Positions 44,357 through 53,390 of a DNA stretch of 64,000 bases are shown piece by piece (the first letter of the stretch is position 1; each line of letters begins with the position of its first letter). The notes beneath the pieces are model-generated. The model had not been told where the DNA came from and did no database searches. It was given only the letters and a program-made list of their open reading frames with translations. The stretch is taken from contig SVBX01000004.1 of NCBI GenBank assembly GCA_015058655.1, positions 1 to 64,000 of the forward strand. Direction: 5' to 3'. The translations under genes and the position numbers were made by a program. The stretch is from Pseudoselenomonas ruminantium. Lineage in GTDB: Bacteria > Bacillota > Negativicutes > Selenomonadales > Selenomonadaceae.

Positions 44357-47110
44357 TCAGAAAGACCAGCTTACTTTCAGCCGTCCCATGACGCCTTGTT
44401 GCTTGCCGGCCCAGCCGGTCACGCCCAGGTCTACGGTCATGGGGGAATCCTTGGAGGGCTTGGCCTGCCAGCCCAGCTCGGCCATGCCGCTGCCGCCTTT
44501 GAGAGAGGGAGCAGGAGTGTAAAGGCCGTTGTGGGAACCTCTGGCTTCGCCGTTGAATTCATATTGGTAGGCAAGGCCTGCGTATAGTTTGCTGCGCTCG
44601 TTCAAGGTGTGGTAGTATCTGGCGCCGATACGCAAGCGATGGCTGTTCACGCTGTCGAAGTGGAAAGTTTCGTCATCCAGGTTGCTGTGGATGTTCACAT
44701 CATCGCTGTTGGTATGACTGAAGAAGTATTTCAGGTAAGTATCCAGCGTATCTTTCTTGTTCAAGGGGAAAATCTTGCCTATGCCCAGATGGGCGGCGAT
44801 ATAGGTGCCGCTGGTGGTGTAGTCGGCATAAAGCCCGTCTGCCAGCACGCCTTTATAGTCGGCTGTCACCCGGCCTATCCGCACATCCCCTTCGTAGTAA
44901 AGCCCGTCATGGTTCCGCTGGCGGGCGAAGAACCCGGCGCCGGTGTAGTGCCCTGTGCCCCAGCCGTGGACGCCGTTGTCCATGTAGCTGTCGTAATTGC
45001 CGCGACCGTATTCAAAGATAGGCCCCAGGTACAGGCTGCCCTGGCGATTCTTGATTTCTTTGGTGAGTCCCAGATTGGCGTAAAAGGTCTTGAGGTCAAC
45101 CTGTGCGCCGCTGTCTATATCCAGGGAGCCGCCCCCCAGGACGGCAAAGGGCACCAGCCTGCCGTAGACCACGGAAATCTCCGGGTCGATGGCCACCGAT
45201 TCCGCTTCGTCCATCCCCTTGTCTATCAAGAAGTCCGAGCCGCCATTCAGCAGCGTGGTCATGCTGGCCCTGGTCTCGGTGAGGGATCGAGTGCGCTGGG
45301 GCAAGGAGGTAGGTTCGCTGCTAGGCGCAGGGGTGACAGGCTCAGGCGTGGTGGGGGGAGTGACTGTCGGTGTAGTAGGCGTAGTAGCGGGGGTAGCAGG
45401 GGTTGCCGGCGTGGTAGGAGTTGTTGGGGTGGTGGGAGTAGCAGTGGTTGGGGTAGGTATGACGGTAGTACCGCCGCCGCCACCGCTGCTGGCGGTTTTT
45501 GCCGTGACGGTGGCAATGATGGAGTGAGGGTTTCCATTGGTATCAATGACATCCTTTTCAATGGAAAAGGTATAGCGAGTATCTTTAGTAATGCTCGTAG
45601 GGACAGTAACGGTGACCTTACTGGCGACAGCAAGGTCGGAGTCGGTGTTAAGATATTGGGATAAGGTAGTTTCACTTCCGTTTTTGATGAGGGTGACTTT
45701 ATCGCCGACATCCAGACTTAGTCCTGACCGGGCGGATACATAGTATTTGGTGCCTATCAGATTAGTAGTTCCGGCGGCACTGTCTATAGTCAGCATGGTG
45801 TCATTGGCTATGGTGCCAACTGGCAGGAAGAAGTTCATGTTCTTGACATTGCCGGTAATATCCTGTACATGATTATCTTTGGATAAGACATTGATGGTTT
45901 GGATGGTGTCACCTTCAAGGATGGCGTTGGGGAGATTGGCAGTGCCTAGGAAATTGAGGGTGTTGTTTTCGGAAGTGCCAGCAATTGCCAGGCCGCCATA
46001 TATGTTACCGATAATATTGTCATTTAATGTGTAGAGGTTGACAGTGTTGCCGGTGGCATTGCCGCCGCCGGTAGCGATTCCCCCTGCGACCGTAGCGGGA
46101 CCCAAGGTATTGCCGATAGTGCCGCCAGAAACATTGACAGTATTGTTATAGGTATTGCCATTTTCAGTTTGTCCGCCAGCCAAATCACCGATAGTGCCGC
46201 CATAAACATAGACGGTATTGTCATAAGCTTCGCCTGTGCTGCTGCCAGTAGGTTCGATGAAACCACCGAATCCCATTCCGACTTCGCCGCCATTGATGGT
46301 TATTTTATTTTTTTTCGCATAACCATTTATGTTATAGCCACCTGAAGCTATAATGCTGGATCCGCCTTTTATAATGGTCTCGTTCAGCTCAACTTTACCA
46401 GAAGTGCTGCCTCCGCCGGCGATATTGGCAACATTTCCGTTGCTGTTTAGTACGGCGGTGTTATTTATTGCCTTGGAGGTAGCAGAATATCCCGCCGTAA
46501 CTTTGCCATTAACAATGCCGTTGATTATGACTCTATTCTCTTCGACATCGCCATTATCGCTGTAGCCACCGTAAGCTTCGTGACTTACTATTCCTTGTAA
46601 TGTTTCCGTTCCTTCTATTTCGACGATGTTATGCTTGGCAGGGCCCTTCTCTGTCCAGCCACCATACACATATTCTCCAACATTGCCTGTTGATTTAATA
46701 GTAACACGGTTGTGATTAGCACTGCCGTTATCATTAGTTTTACCTCCTGCTGCAATGCCTAAAGCGTCATCAGGAGCCGAGCCTGCAAGCGTTACGGTAT
46801 TGTAGTCGGCGTTTTGGCCGTCTGTGCTTTGTCCACCATATACTTGTTTAACAGAGTGACCTTCTGCTATGGTAATGCTGTTGTTACTGGCATTTCCATC
46901 ATGATTTGTAGGAGTCGTGCCAGTATGATTTCCGTAAACGACATCTTCCTGGTAAGCATCATCCTCTATCGTAGTCTCTTGCGCCGCAGCCACCGCAGGC
47001 AAAATCCCTTGCCCCCCCCCTATAGACATAAGTGCTGCCATAATACACCTGGTAGGCTGGCAGCTGCTTTTGTTTCTGAGCCGCTTTCTGCCCTTCCTTG
47101 TAGACCGCAT
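44357..47110 (-). CDS. Type V autotransporter adhesin-like protein
   Basis: The 917-residue protein has a long basic signal region (MRSTRKGRKRLRNK, then hydrophobic to AVAAAQ at about 43). The passenger (about 50-540) is made of degenerate repeats of about 20 residues alternating NxITI/VxI strands with GGxS/T turns, a beta-helix pattern. A Pro/Thr linker at about 575-630 follows. The C-terminal beta-barrel (about 640-917) ends KVSWSF with terminal Phe, the outer-membrane assembly signal. The G9 run in the signal codons could make it phase-variable. AAAGGAG precedes the ATG at 47110. Confidence 0.88.
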   Translation of the reverse strand: MRSTRKGRKRLRNKSSCQPTRCIMAALMSIGGGQGILPAVAAAQETTIEDDAYQEDVVYGNHTGTTPTNHDGNASNNSITIAEGHSVKQVYGGQSTDGQNADYNTVTLAGSAPDDALGIAAGGKTNDNGSANHNRVTIKSTGNVGEYVYGGWTEKGPAKHNIVEIEGTETLQGIVSHEAYGGYSDNGDVEENRVIINGIVNGKVTAGYSATSKAINNTAVLNSNGNVANIAGGGSTSGKVELNETIIKGGSSIIASGGYNINGYAKKNKITINGGEVGMGFGGFIEPTGSSTGEAYDNTVYVYGGTIGDLAGGQTENGNTYNNTVNVSGGTIGNTLGPATVAGGIATGGGNATGNTVNLYTLNDNIIGNIYGGLAIAGTSENNTLNFLGTANLPNAILEGDTIQTINVLSKDNHVQDITGNVKNMNFFLPVGTIANDTMLTIDSAAGTTNLIGTKYYVSARSGLSLDVGDKVTLIKNGSETTLSQYLNTDSDLAVASKVTVTVPTSITKDTRYTFSIEKDVIDTNGNPHSIIATVTAKTASSGGGGGTTVIPTPTTATPTTPTTPTTPATPATPATTPTTPTVTPPTTPEPVTPAPSSEPTSLPQRTRSLTETRASMTTLLNGGSDFLIDKGMDEAESVAIDPEISVVYGRLVPFAVLGGGSLDIDSGAQVDLKTFYANLGLTKEIKNRQGSLYLGPIFEYGRGNYDSYMDNGVHGWGTGHYTGAGFFARQRNHDGLYYEGDVRIGRVTADYKGVLADGLYADYTTSGTYIAAHLGIGKIFPLNKKDTLDTYLKYFFSHTNSDDVNIHSNLDDETFHFDSVNSHRLRIGARYYHTLNERSKLYAGLAYQYEFNGEARGSHNGLYTPAPSLKGGSGMAELGWQAKPSKDSPMTVDLGVTGWAGKQQGVMGRLKVSWSF
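47012..47020 (-). repeat. G9 homopolymer in the autotransporter signal-peptide codons
   Basis: Nine consecutive C on the plus strand encode three glycines (SIGGGQG) at about residues 31-33. Loss or gain of one base would shift the frame before the mature protein. Confidence 0.9.
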
Positions 47111-47263
47111 AATGAAGTCAGCTCCTTTCCCTGGACTTGCTTGGTAATCTTTCTTACTTCTATAAAATTTACGGAAATCCTTCATGGTTTTTTCAGTTTT
47201 AGGGAGGAATGCTGGTAAATCCTAATATTAGGGTTGGCTAGTAAAAATGTTATACTCGTTAGT

Positions 47264-47399
47264 GGAAAATCATTCTTGGCAAGCTATGGCAACTTTATTT
47301 AAGGAGGCTGCCGTTAAGGGAAAAGTCCGCCCCCAAGGGGGCGGACAAAACGCCGCCAATCTCGTGCGGACCGCTTGCGTGTGCAGGCGGTCTTTTTTT
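47264..47399 (+). ncRNA. Candidate structured small RNA with two hairpins
   Basis: A -10-like TATACT at 47252-47257 is followed by no credible protein gene. A perfect stem GTCCGCCCCC/GGGGGCGGAC lies at 47325-47346, and a second stem GACCGC/GCGGTC with a T tract at 47369-47399. The -35 box is poor. Confidence 0.35.
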
Positions 47400-47465
47400 A
47401 TGCTAAAAATATGTATTTGTTATGTTAGGTATTATGTATACTTATAGAAAACTGCCTTCCACCCG

Positions 47466-47494
47466 TTGACATGTATTTACAGTATTTCTATAAT
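47466..47494 (+). promoter_or_regulatory. Consensus promoter of the glutamate synthase operon
   Basis: TTGACA (47466-47471) and TATAAT (47489-47494) are both perfect with a 17-base spacer. The leader to the ATG at 47589 is about 90 bases. Confidence 0.8.
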
Positions 47495-47588
47495 AATACT
47501 TGCATTGTAACGAAAAATCCGCGTAGCAAGGACTTAGGTTTGTTTAGTGCGGATTGTATACCAAATTTGTATTGAAAGGGAGTCCATT

Positions 47589-48695
47589 ATGTGCAGAATA
47601 GGGTCAATCAAAAGCAAGGTGCCTATCCAGCCTTCCAAGGCGCTTCATCTCATGCTGCCTCAGCAGGAGGGGCATGATAATTCCGGCTTTGCCATGGTGA
47701 TGCAGGATCTTTACGGAATCTTTTCCGGCTATAAGGATAAACCTTTGCTTTCCCTGGCCTGCACCCAGAAGGGCGCCCAGTTGGTGGAGGATTATATGGA
47801 TGCCCATAACTTCGTCCAGCTGGCTGAGTGGATTCCCATTCCTGACAAGCGCCCCGGCCTGGACATCAAGGCCATGCCTTACTACATCTTCCGCAACTAT
47901 GACTATCCCGAAGATGCGGAGCGCATGACGGAGAGGGAGAAGGCAGATTTGCTGCTGGACACCCGCCTGGCTCTCCGCAAGCTGCTGGAGGAGAATAACG
48001 CCGGCTTCGTCTATTCCTTCTGGCCGGATGTGCTGACCCTGAAGGAAATCGGCGACCCTCGTGACATTGCCACTTACTTCCACCTTTGGGAGGACAATGG
48101 CTGTCTGGCTGCCAAGAGTATTGTGGCCCAGTGCCGCCAGAATACCAACTATGACATTGTGCGCTATGCAGCCCATCCTTTCTTCATCCAGGGCTACACC
48201 CTCTGCGCCAATGGCGAGAATACCTTCTATACCAAGAACAAGGAATTCCAGGCCAGCCTGCACCGGGGCTACATCGGCTTTGAGTCAGATTCCCAGTGCT
48301 TCTTGAACACCCTTCACTATGTGCATCACGAACTGCAGTGGCCCCTTGAGTACTACAAGCATGTCATCACCCCGCTGCCCTTCGAGGAAATCCAGCAGCG
48401 GGAGGATAAAGAGGTGCTGCTGGAAATCCGCCAGTCTTTGGCAAACCTGGAAATCAACGGGCCCAACACGGTCATAGGCGTGCTGCCGGACGGCCGCATG
48501 ATGACCTGCTGTGATTCCAAGAAGCTGCGCCCGGTGGTGGTGGGCCGCACCGATACCATGGTGGCCATTTCCTCCGAGGTCTGCGGCATCAACGAAATCA
48601 TGCCGGAGCGGGATGAGTCTTTGGACATTTATCCGAACGAGAGGGAAATCGTGCTCATTGACAACAATCTGGAGGTAACGAGATGCAAGCAGTAA
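47589..48695 (+). CDS. Glutamate synthase glutaminase domain (class II amidotransferase)
   Basis: The 368-residue stand-alone protein is equivalent to the N-terminal domain of GltB. It releases ammonia from glutamine and passes it to the synthase domain. Met is followed by Cys2, the N-terminal nucleophile of class II amidotransferases (MCRIGSIKSK). HDNSGFAMVMQD, FCWRHNG-like VRYAAHPFFIQG and IGFESDSQ are other family-like segments. The ATG at 47589 follows AAGGGAG and is required to place Cys at position 2. It overlaps the next gene by 13 bases. Confidence 0.87.
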   Translation: MCRIGSIKSKVPIQPSKALHLMLPQQEGHDNSGFAMVMQDLYGIFSGYKDKPLLSLACTQKGAQLVEDYMDAHNFVQLAEWIPIPDKRPGLDIKAMPYYIFRNYDYPEDAERMTEREKADLLLDTRLALRKLLEENNAGFVYSFWPDVLTLKEIGDPRDIATYFHLWEDNGCLAAKSIVAQCRQNTNYDIVRYAAHPFFIQGYTLCANGENTFYTKNKEFQASLHRGYIGFESDSQCFLNTLHYVHHELQWPLEYYKHVITPLPFEEIQQREDKEVLLEIRQSLANLEINGPNTVIGVLPDGRMMTCCDSKKLRPVVVGRTDTMVAISSEVCGINEIMPERDESLDIYPNEREIVLIDNNLEVTRCKQ

Positions 48696-50314
48696 GGACT
48701 CAGGATGTGAGTGTCAATGACCTCACTTGGAAGATAGAATATCACGCAGAGCGCTGTACTATGTGCGGCAGCTGCGTGGCAGGGTGCTCCTTCAAGGCCA
48801 TCAAGGTAGAAGTGCAGTCCCAGTCCCTGACGGTGTCTGAGGCAGGCGTGCCCACGCCGAAGCACAGCTTTGTGGCCCGCCCCATTATCAAGCAGGTGGC
48901 CAGCCTTACGGATTTCTGCCGTGGCTGCGGCATGTGCGAGAAAATCTGCCCCAATAACGCCATCCGCCCGGTGCGGAATCCCGATACCCGCAAGACCTTG
49001 CTTTCCAAGGACAGCGGCCCGGTGAAGCGGGGCGGCCGCACTAATCTCAATGCCCAGCGCACCTTGGATTCCATCGTGGTAGGCCGCATTTCCCAGATGA
49101 CTGACCCGTCGCTGGATGCCGCCCGCCATACCTTCGACATTCGCTCCCCCTTCGGCCGGGTGCTGTCTGCCAAAGACTTGCCCCTGAAGGTGGAAAATGG
49201 CAAGCTGGTGCCTGCAGGCACGACTCCGCCGGTGCATTGGATTTACCCTTTGGTTTTCTCCGATATGTCCATCGGCGCCCTGTCCACCCGGGCTTGGGAG
49301 GCAGTGGCTCTGGCGGTGGGCTATCTCAACGAGAAATGCGGCCTGCCGGTACGCATGAGTTCCGGCGAGGGCGGCATGCCGGGGAATCTTTTGAAAAGCG
49401 ATTACCTCAAATACTTCATCATACAGATTGCCTCCGGCCACTTCGGCTGGAACCGCATCATCAAGGCCATGCCCCATATGGTGACTGACCCGGCGGGCAT
49501 CCTCATCAAGATAGGCCAGGGCGCCAAGCCAGGCGACGGGGGACTTCTCCCCAGCGCCAAGGTGGCAGAGCATGTGCAGGCCATCCGCGGCGTGCCCAAG
49601 GCCACCCTGGCTTCCCCGCCGAACCATCAGGGCCTCTATTCAATAGAAGAATCTGTGCAGAAGATGCACCTTTCCATGAGCGCGGCCTTCGGCTTCAGAG
49701 TGCCTGTAGGCATCAAGTGCGCGGCTTCCGCCACTTCCGTGTCCGTCTACAACAACCTCCTGCGCGACCCTTATCGGGTCTGCGGCGGCTTCTTCCTGGA
49801 CGGCATCCAGGGCGGCACCGGCGCGGCTAACGAGATTTCCCTTGACCATACGGGCCATCCCGTGGTGTCCAAGATCCGCGACTGCTATCTGGCAGCGGTG
49901 AAGCAGGGCCTGCAGGGGCAGATACCCCTTTACGGCGGCGGCGGTATCGGCATGACCGGCGATGCGGCAGCCGATGCCTTCAAGATGATGTGCCTGGGCG
50001 CCAACGGCGTCTTCGTGGGCAAGGTGCTGATACAGCTCCTGGGCTGCGTAGGAAACGAGCAGGGACGCTGCAACTCCTGCAACACGGGCAAGTGCCCCAC
50101 GGGCATCTGCACCCAGGACCCGCGCCTGGTGAAGCGGCTGGATGTGGACAAGGGAGCCCAGAAAATTTTGGATTATGTGCTGGCCTTCGATACGGAGCTC
50201 AAGAAGCTCATGGCCCCCATCGGCAACAGCTCTTTGCCTATCGGCAGAAGCGACGCCCTGGTGTCTACGGACAAGGCCGTGGCAGAGAAGCTGGGGCTGC
50301 AGTATGTCTGCTGA
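48683..50314 (+). CDS. Glutamate synthase FMN domain with N-terminal ferredoxin modules
   Basis: The 543-residue protein carries out the central reaction, reductive transfer of ammonia to 2-oxoglutarate. Residues about 20-100 hold two 4Fe-4S motifs (CTMCGSCVAGC and CRGCGMCEKICP). The TIM-barrel FMN domain follows, with the GEGGMPGNLL block, GQGAKPGDGGLLP, DGIQGGTGAANE and GGGGIGMTGDAA. The Cys cluster CNSCNTGKCPTGIC at about 470 is the 3Fe-4S site of GltB. This is the archaeal-type split large subunit. Its start overlaps the preceding gene. Confidence 0.9.
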   Translation: MQAVRTQDVSVNDLTWKIEYHAERCTMCGSCVAGCSFKAIKVEVQSQSLTVSEAGVPTPKHSFVARPIIKQVASLTDFCRGCGMCEKICPNNAIRPVRNPDTRKTLLSKDSGPVKRGGRTNLNAQRTLDSIVVGRISQMTDPSLDAARHTFDIRSPFGRVLSAKDLPLKVENGKLVPAGTTPPVHWIYPLVFSDMSIGALSTRAWEAVALAVGYLNEKCGLPVRMSSGEGGMPGNLLKSDYLKYFIIQIASGHFGWNRIIKAMPHMVTDPAGILIKIGQGAKPGDGGLLPSAKVAEHVQAIRGVPKATLASPPNHQGLYSIEESVQKMHLSMSAAFGFRVPVGIKCAASATSVSVYNNLLRDPYRVCGGFFLDGIQGGTGAANEISLDHTGHPVVSKIRDCYLAAVKQGLQGQIPLYGGGGIGMTGDAAADAFKMMCLGANGVFVGKVLIQLLGCVGNEQGRCNSCNTGKCPTGICTQDPRLVKRLDVDKGAQKILDYVLAFDTELKKLMAPIGNSSLPIGRSDALVSTDKAVAEKLGLQYVC

Positions 50315-50351
50315 GGTTGGCATGTTGAGGAGTTAGTGGCGTGCTGATTAA

Positions 50352-50484
50352 GCCTGCCCCGTTTACGGGGAAGGGGGACCACCGAAGGTGGTGGAAGGGG
50401 GACGAGGACGAGTGATGTTTCGGCTTCGATTTCCCCCTTCCGTCAGCCCTTTGGGCTGCCACCTCCCCCGCAAGCGGTGGAGGC
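50352..50484. repeat. Diverged palindromic repeat within the glutamate synthase operon (copy H)
   Basis: A series of nested hairpins (CCCCGTTTACGGGG, ACCACC.GAA.GGTGGT, CAGCCCTTTGGGCTG) occupies most of the 225 bases between the FMN and GXGXG genes. It resembles the other palindromic elements in its CCGTCAGCC...GGCTGCCACC block. Confidence 0.65.
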
Positions 50485-50539
50485 TGATAGGGTGAGCTAC
50501 AGGCATACTCGATGTTTCGTATCTTGGAGGTTTAGCGAA

Positions 50540-52882
50540 ATGTTTAAGATAGATACAATGCAGGGACATGACCGCATGTCCACCCAGGACCTGCTGCTGA
50601 AGATTGAAGCGGCGGTGAGGGCCGGGGAAACTGATTTTGACATCAAGGCTTCGGGCCAGCATGACATCGGCGGCCCCCTCTGGCATCCCCAGGGGAAGAA
50701 GCTGAAATTTCATGTGACCAATGCCGGTCAGCGCGTAGGCTCCATGGCCTTGCCGGGGACGGAAATCCTGGTGGAGGAATCCGCCTCTGCCGATGTGGGC
50801 TGGCTGAACGCAGGCGGCATCATCACCGTCCGTGGTGACGCGGGGGATACTGCAGGCCATTGCTCCTCCGGCGGCAAGATCTTCATCGGCGGCCGGGGCG
50901 GTACCCGTACCGGTTCCCTGATGAAGCATGACCCGGTGTACGAGGAGCCGGAGCTGTGGGTGCTGAAGAATGTGGGTTCCTTCTCCTTCGAGTTCATGGG
51001 GGGCGGCAAGGCGGTAGTCTGCGGCTATGACTGCGCCGAGTTCTCCTCTGTGCTGGGGGAGCGTCCCTGCGTGGGCATGGTGGGGGGCACCGTCTATGTG
51101 CGTGGCCCCGTGCCGGCTCTGCCCAAGGATATTGTCTGCACTGAGCTGGCGCAGGAAGATATTGACTTCCTTGCCGGCGGCATGCAGGACTTCCTGCTGC
51201 GGGTAGGCCATGAGGACCTTCTGGCCGAGCTGTCCGAGTGGGGAGAGTGGCAGAAACTGCGCCCCCTCACCTTTGAGGAAAAGACTACCCAGGCTCCCCA
51301 GAAGCAGTCCATGAAAGACTTCCGTCTCCATGACTGGGTGAAGGGCGGCATCTTCGCTGATGTGTGCCATGATGATTTCGAGGTGCACAACACCCTCTCC
51401 ACGGGGCTTTACCGCCTGCGGGTGCCTTCCTGGGACAATGCCAAGTATGCGGCTCCCTGCGAATTCTCCTGCCCCACGGGCATTCCCACCCAGCAGCGCT
51501 ACAACCTCATCCGTCAGGGCAAATTGGACGAGGCCTTCCAGCTGGAGCTGAAGTATACCCCGTTCCCCGGCTCCGTCTGCGGCTCCGTCTGCCCCAACCC
51601 CTGCATGGAGGGCTGCACCCGCGGCACCATCGATGAGCCTATCCAGATCGGCGATTTGGGCTACAAGAGCGCCTTCCTGCCTGCGCCCCAGAAGGCTGAA
51701 AGCACCGGCAAGAAGGTGGCCGTGGTGGGCGGCGGCGTGGCCGGCCTGTCTGCTGCCTGGCAGCTGGCCTTGAAGGGCCACAGCGTCACCGTTTATGACG
51801 AGGCTGCTCATATGGGCGGCAAGCTGGAGCAGGTTATCCCCCGTGGCCGCCTGTCCCATGAGCTGCTGGAAGCAGAGCTGAAGCGCATCCAGTCCCTGGG
51901 AGTGGAGTTCGTCACCGCCTGCAAGGTAGACAAGGAGAAATTCGCCCAGCTGCGCAGTGAAAACGATGCTGTCATCGTGGCCGCCGGCGGTACCAAGTCC
52001 CGCTTCTTCCCCTGGGAGGGCAAGGAGCTTTTGACCATGGGCCTTGAATACCTGAAGGCCATCAACCGTGGCGAGAAGCCCCTCACGGGCAAGCGGGTAG
52101 TGGTCATCGGCGCGGGCAACTCCGGCATGGATACCTGCCGCGGCGCCTACGAGATGGGAGCCGAGTCCGTGGTGGCGGTGGATGTGCAGAAGCCTGCTGC
52201 CTTCAAAGAGGAAATCGACTATATCGAAGGTCTGGGGGGGAGGCTCGTCTGGCCCTTCTTCACGGAAAAAATCACCAAAGAGGGCGTCTATGGCAAGGGC
52301 GGCAAGTTCATCCCTGCCGACCAGGTCATCGTGTCCATCGGCGAGGAGCCGGAGCTGGACTTCCTGCCGGAGAACGAGGGCATTGAGTTCTTCCGTGGCA
52401 GCTGGGTAGTGCCCAAGAAGGATATGAGCCTGACGGAGGGAGTATTCACCGCAGGCGATACCATCAAGCCCGGCCGCCTCACCGATGCCATCGGCAGCGG
52501 CCGCAAGGCCGCCTGGTATGCTGACCAGTATCTATCTGGCAGCGAAGCCGTGCCCTTCCCGGAGAAGGCCAAGATTCCCGCCGAGCGCCTGTCCAAGGCT
52601 TATTTCGATAAGTGCCACCACTGCGCCCTGGGTGATGCCGCCGACGACCACGCCCGCTGCGTCAGCTGCGGTACCTGCCGCGACTGCAAGATGTGCCTGG
52701 AATCCTGCCCGGAGAAAGCCATCACCCGCGTGGAGAAGGCAGACGGCAGCTGGGAATACATCTCCGACCCCAACAAGTGCATCGGCTGCGGCATCTGCGC
52801 CGGTGTCTGCCCCTGCGGCGTCTGGAGCATAGAGGACAACCCGGAGGAAATCAAGATGTATTCTACGGGTGCAGGGGCGTGA
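50540..52882 (+). CDS. Fused glutamate synthase GXGXG domain, GltD-like reductase and ferredoxin
   Basis: The 780-residue fusion has three parts. Residues about 1-240 are the right-handed beta-helix GXGXG domain of GltB (NAGGIITVRGDAGDTAGHC, GGKIFIGGRGG). About 290-700 are a GltD-type FAD/NAD(P)H oxidoreductase with N-terminal Cys motifs (CEFSCPTGIP, CGSVCPNPCMEGC), FAD site VVGGGVAGLSAAWQLA and nucleotide site VVIGAGNSGMDTC. The end carries two 4Fe-4S motifs (CVSCGTCRDCKMCLESC and CIGCGICAGVCPC). It probably feeds electrons to the FMN subunit. The ATG at 50540 follows TTGGAGGTTTAGCG. Confidence 0.88.
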   Translation: MFKIDTMQGHDRMSTQDLLLKIEAAVRAGETDFDIKASGQHDIGGPLWHPQGKKLKFHVTNAGQRVGSMALPGTEILVEESASADVGWLNAGGIITVRGDAGDTAGHCSSGGKIFIGGRGGTRTGSLMKHDPVYEEPELWVLKNVGSFSFEFMGGGKAVVCGYDCAEFSSVLGERPCVGMVGGTVYVRGPVPALPKDIVCTELAQEDIDFLAGGMQDFLLRVGHEDLLAELSEWGEWQKLRPLTFEEKTTQAPQKQSMKDFRLHDWVKGGIFADVCHDDFEVHNTLSTGLYRLRVPSWDNAKYAAPCEFSCPTGIPTQQRYNLIRQGKLDEAFQLELKYTPFPGSVCGSVCPNPCMEGCTRGTIDEPIQIGDLGYKSAFLPAPQKAESTGKKVAVVGGGVAGLSAAWQLALKGHSVTVYDEAAHMGGKLEQVIPRGRLSHELLEAELKRIQSLGVEFVTACKVDKEKFAQLRSENDAVIVAAGGTKSRFFPWEGKELLTMGLEYLKAINRGEKPLTGKRVVVIGAGNSGMDTCRGAYEMGAESVVAVDVQKPAAFKEEIDYIEGLGGRLVWPFFTEKITKEGVYGKGGKFIPADQVIVSIGEEPELDFLPENEGIEFFRGSWVVPKKDMSLTEGVFTAGDTIKPGRLTDAIGSGRKAAWYADQYLSGSEAVPFPEKAKIPAERLSKAYFDKCHHCALGDAADDHARCVSCGTCRDCKMCLESCPEKAITRVEKADGSWEYISDPNKCIGCGICAGVCPCGVWSIEDNPEEIKMYSTGAGA

Positions 52883-52993
52883 GGCGGATTTGACATAACT
52901 GGGGAGAAGAAACCCTACAATTGTGGGAATTTGATATCATTGCTGCTGGAGTGGCTGCAGGGGCGTTTCATAAAATATGTAGGCGACCACAAA

Positions 52994-53127
52994 GCCTTCC
53001 CCTTGAGGGGAAGGTGGCAGCCAAAGGCTGACGGATGAGGTGCGAATGAACAAGATAAGGCAGATAAACGAGAGAATGCTCCACCTCATCCGCCCCTAAC
53101 GGGGCACCTTCCCCTCAAGGGGAAGGC
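52994..53127. repeat. Palindromic repeat, CCCC variant (copy I)
   Basis: A 134 bp unit with outer arms GCCTTCCCCTTGAGGGG and CCCCTCAAGGGGAAGGC and the same inner arms as the array copies. AGGGGCGTTTCATAAA before it and TTTATGAAATGCCCCT after it form an outer inverted repeat. Confidence 0.85.
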
Positions 53128-53182
53128 AAATTTCAGCTCTCATAGAATTTATGAAATGCCCCTGGAGTGGCTGTAGAAATCC

Positions 53183-53212
53183 TTGCAAGTGTATGCTATT
53201 GAGTGCTACAAT
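53183..53212 (+). promoter_or_regulatory. Promoter of candidate small RNA
   Basis: TTGCAA (53183-53188) and TACAAT (53207-53212) have an 18-base spacer. No protein gene follows before the terminator at 53263-53300. Confidence 0.5.
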
Positions 53213-53300
53213 GAGGCTACAAATGAAGTGATGATGTCAGCCCATGGTTTACATCAGCGAAAGAGTTTCCAGCTTGGTAAACTGGAAACTCTTTTGTTTT
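53213..53300 (+). ncRNA. Candidate small noncoding RNA of about 80 bases
   Basis: After the promoter, TGATGT...ACATCA (53231-53255) forms one hairpin. AAGAGTTTCCAG and CTGGAAACTCTT (53263-53295) form a 12 bp terminator stem followed by TTGTTTT. No open frame with a ribosome site is present. The next gene has its own promoter, so this looks like an independent transcript of unknown family. Confidence 0.5.
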
Positions 53301-53326
53301 ATCCGTATTGGAAGGAAAATTCACGA

Positions 53327-53355
53327 TTGATGCAGAATTGTGTAAAGGTTACATA
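53327..53355 (+). promoter_or_regulatory. Candidate promoter of acyl-CoA ligase/ior operon
   Basis: TTGATG (53327-53332), 17 bases, then TACATA (53350-53355), 36 bases before the ATG at 53391. Confidence 0.45.
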
Positions 53356-53390
53356 TATGTGGCATAGATAAACCAAAGGGGAGTGACCGT

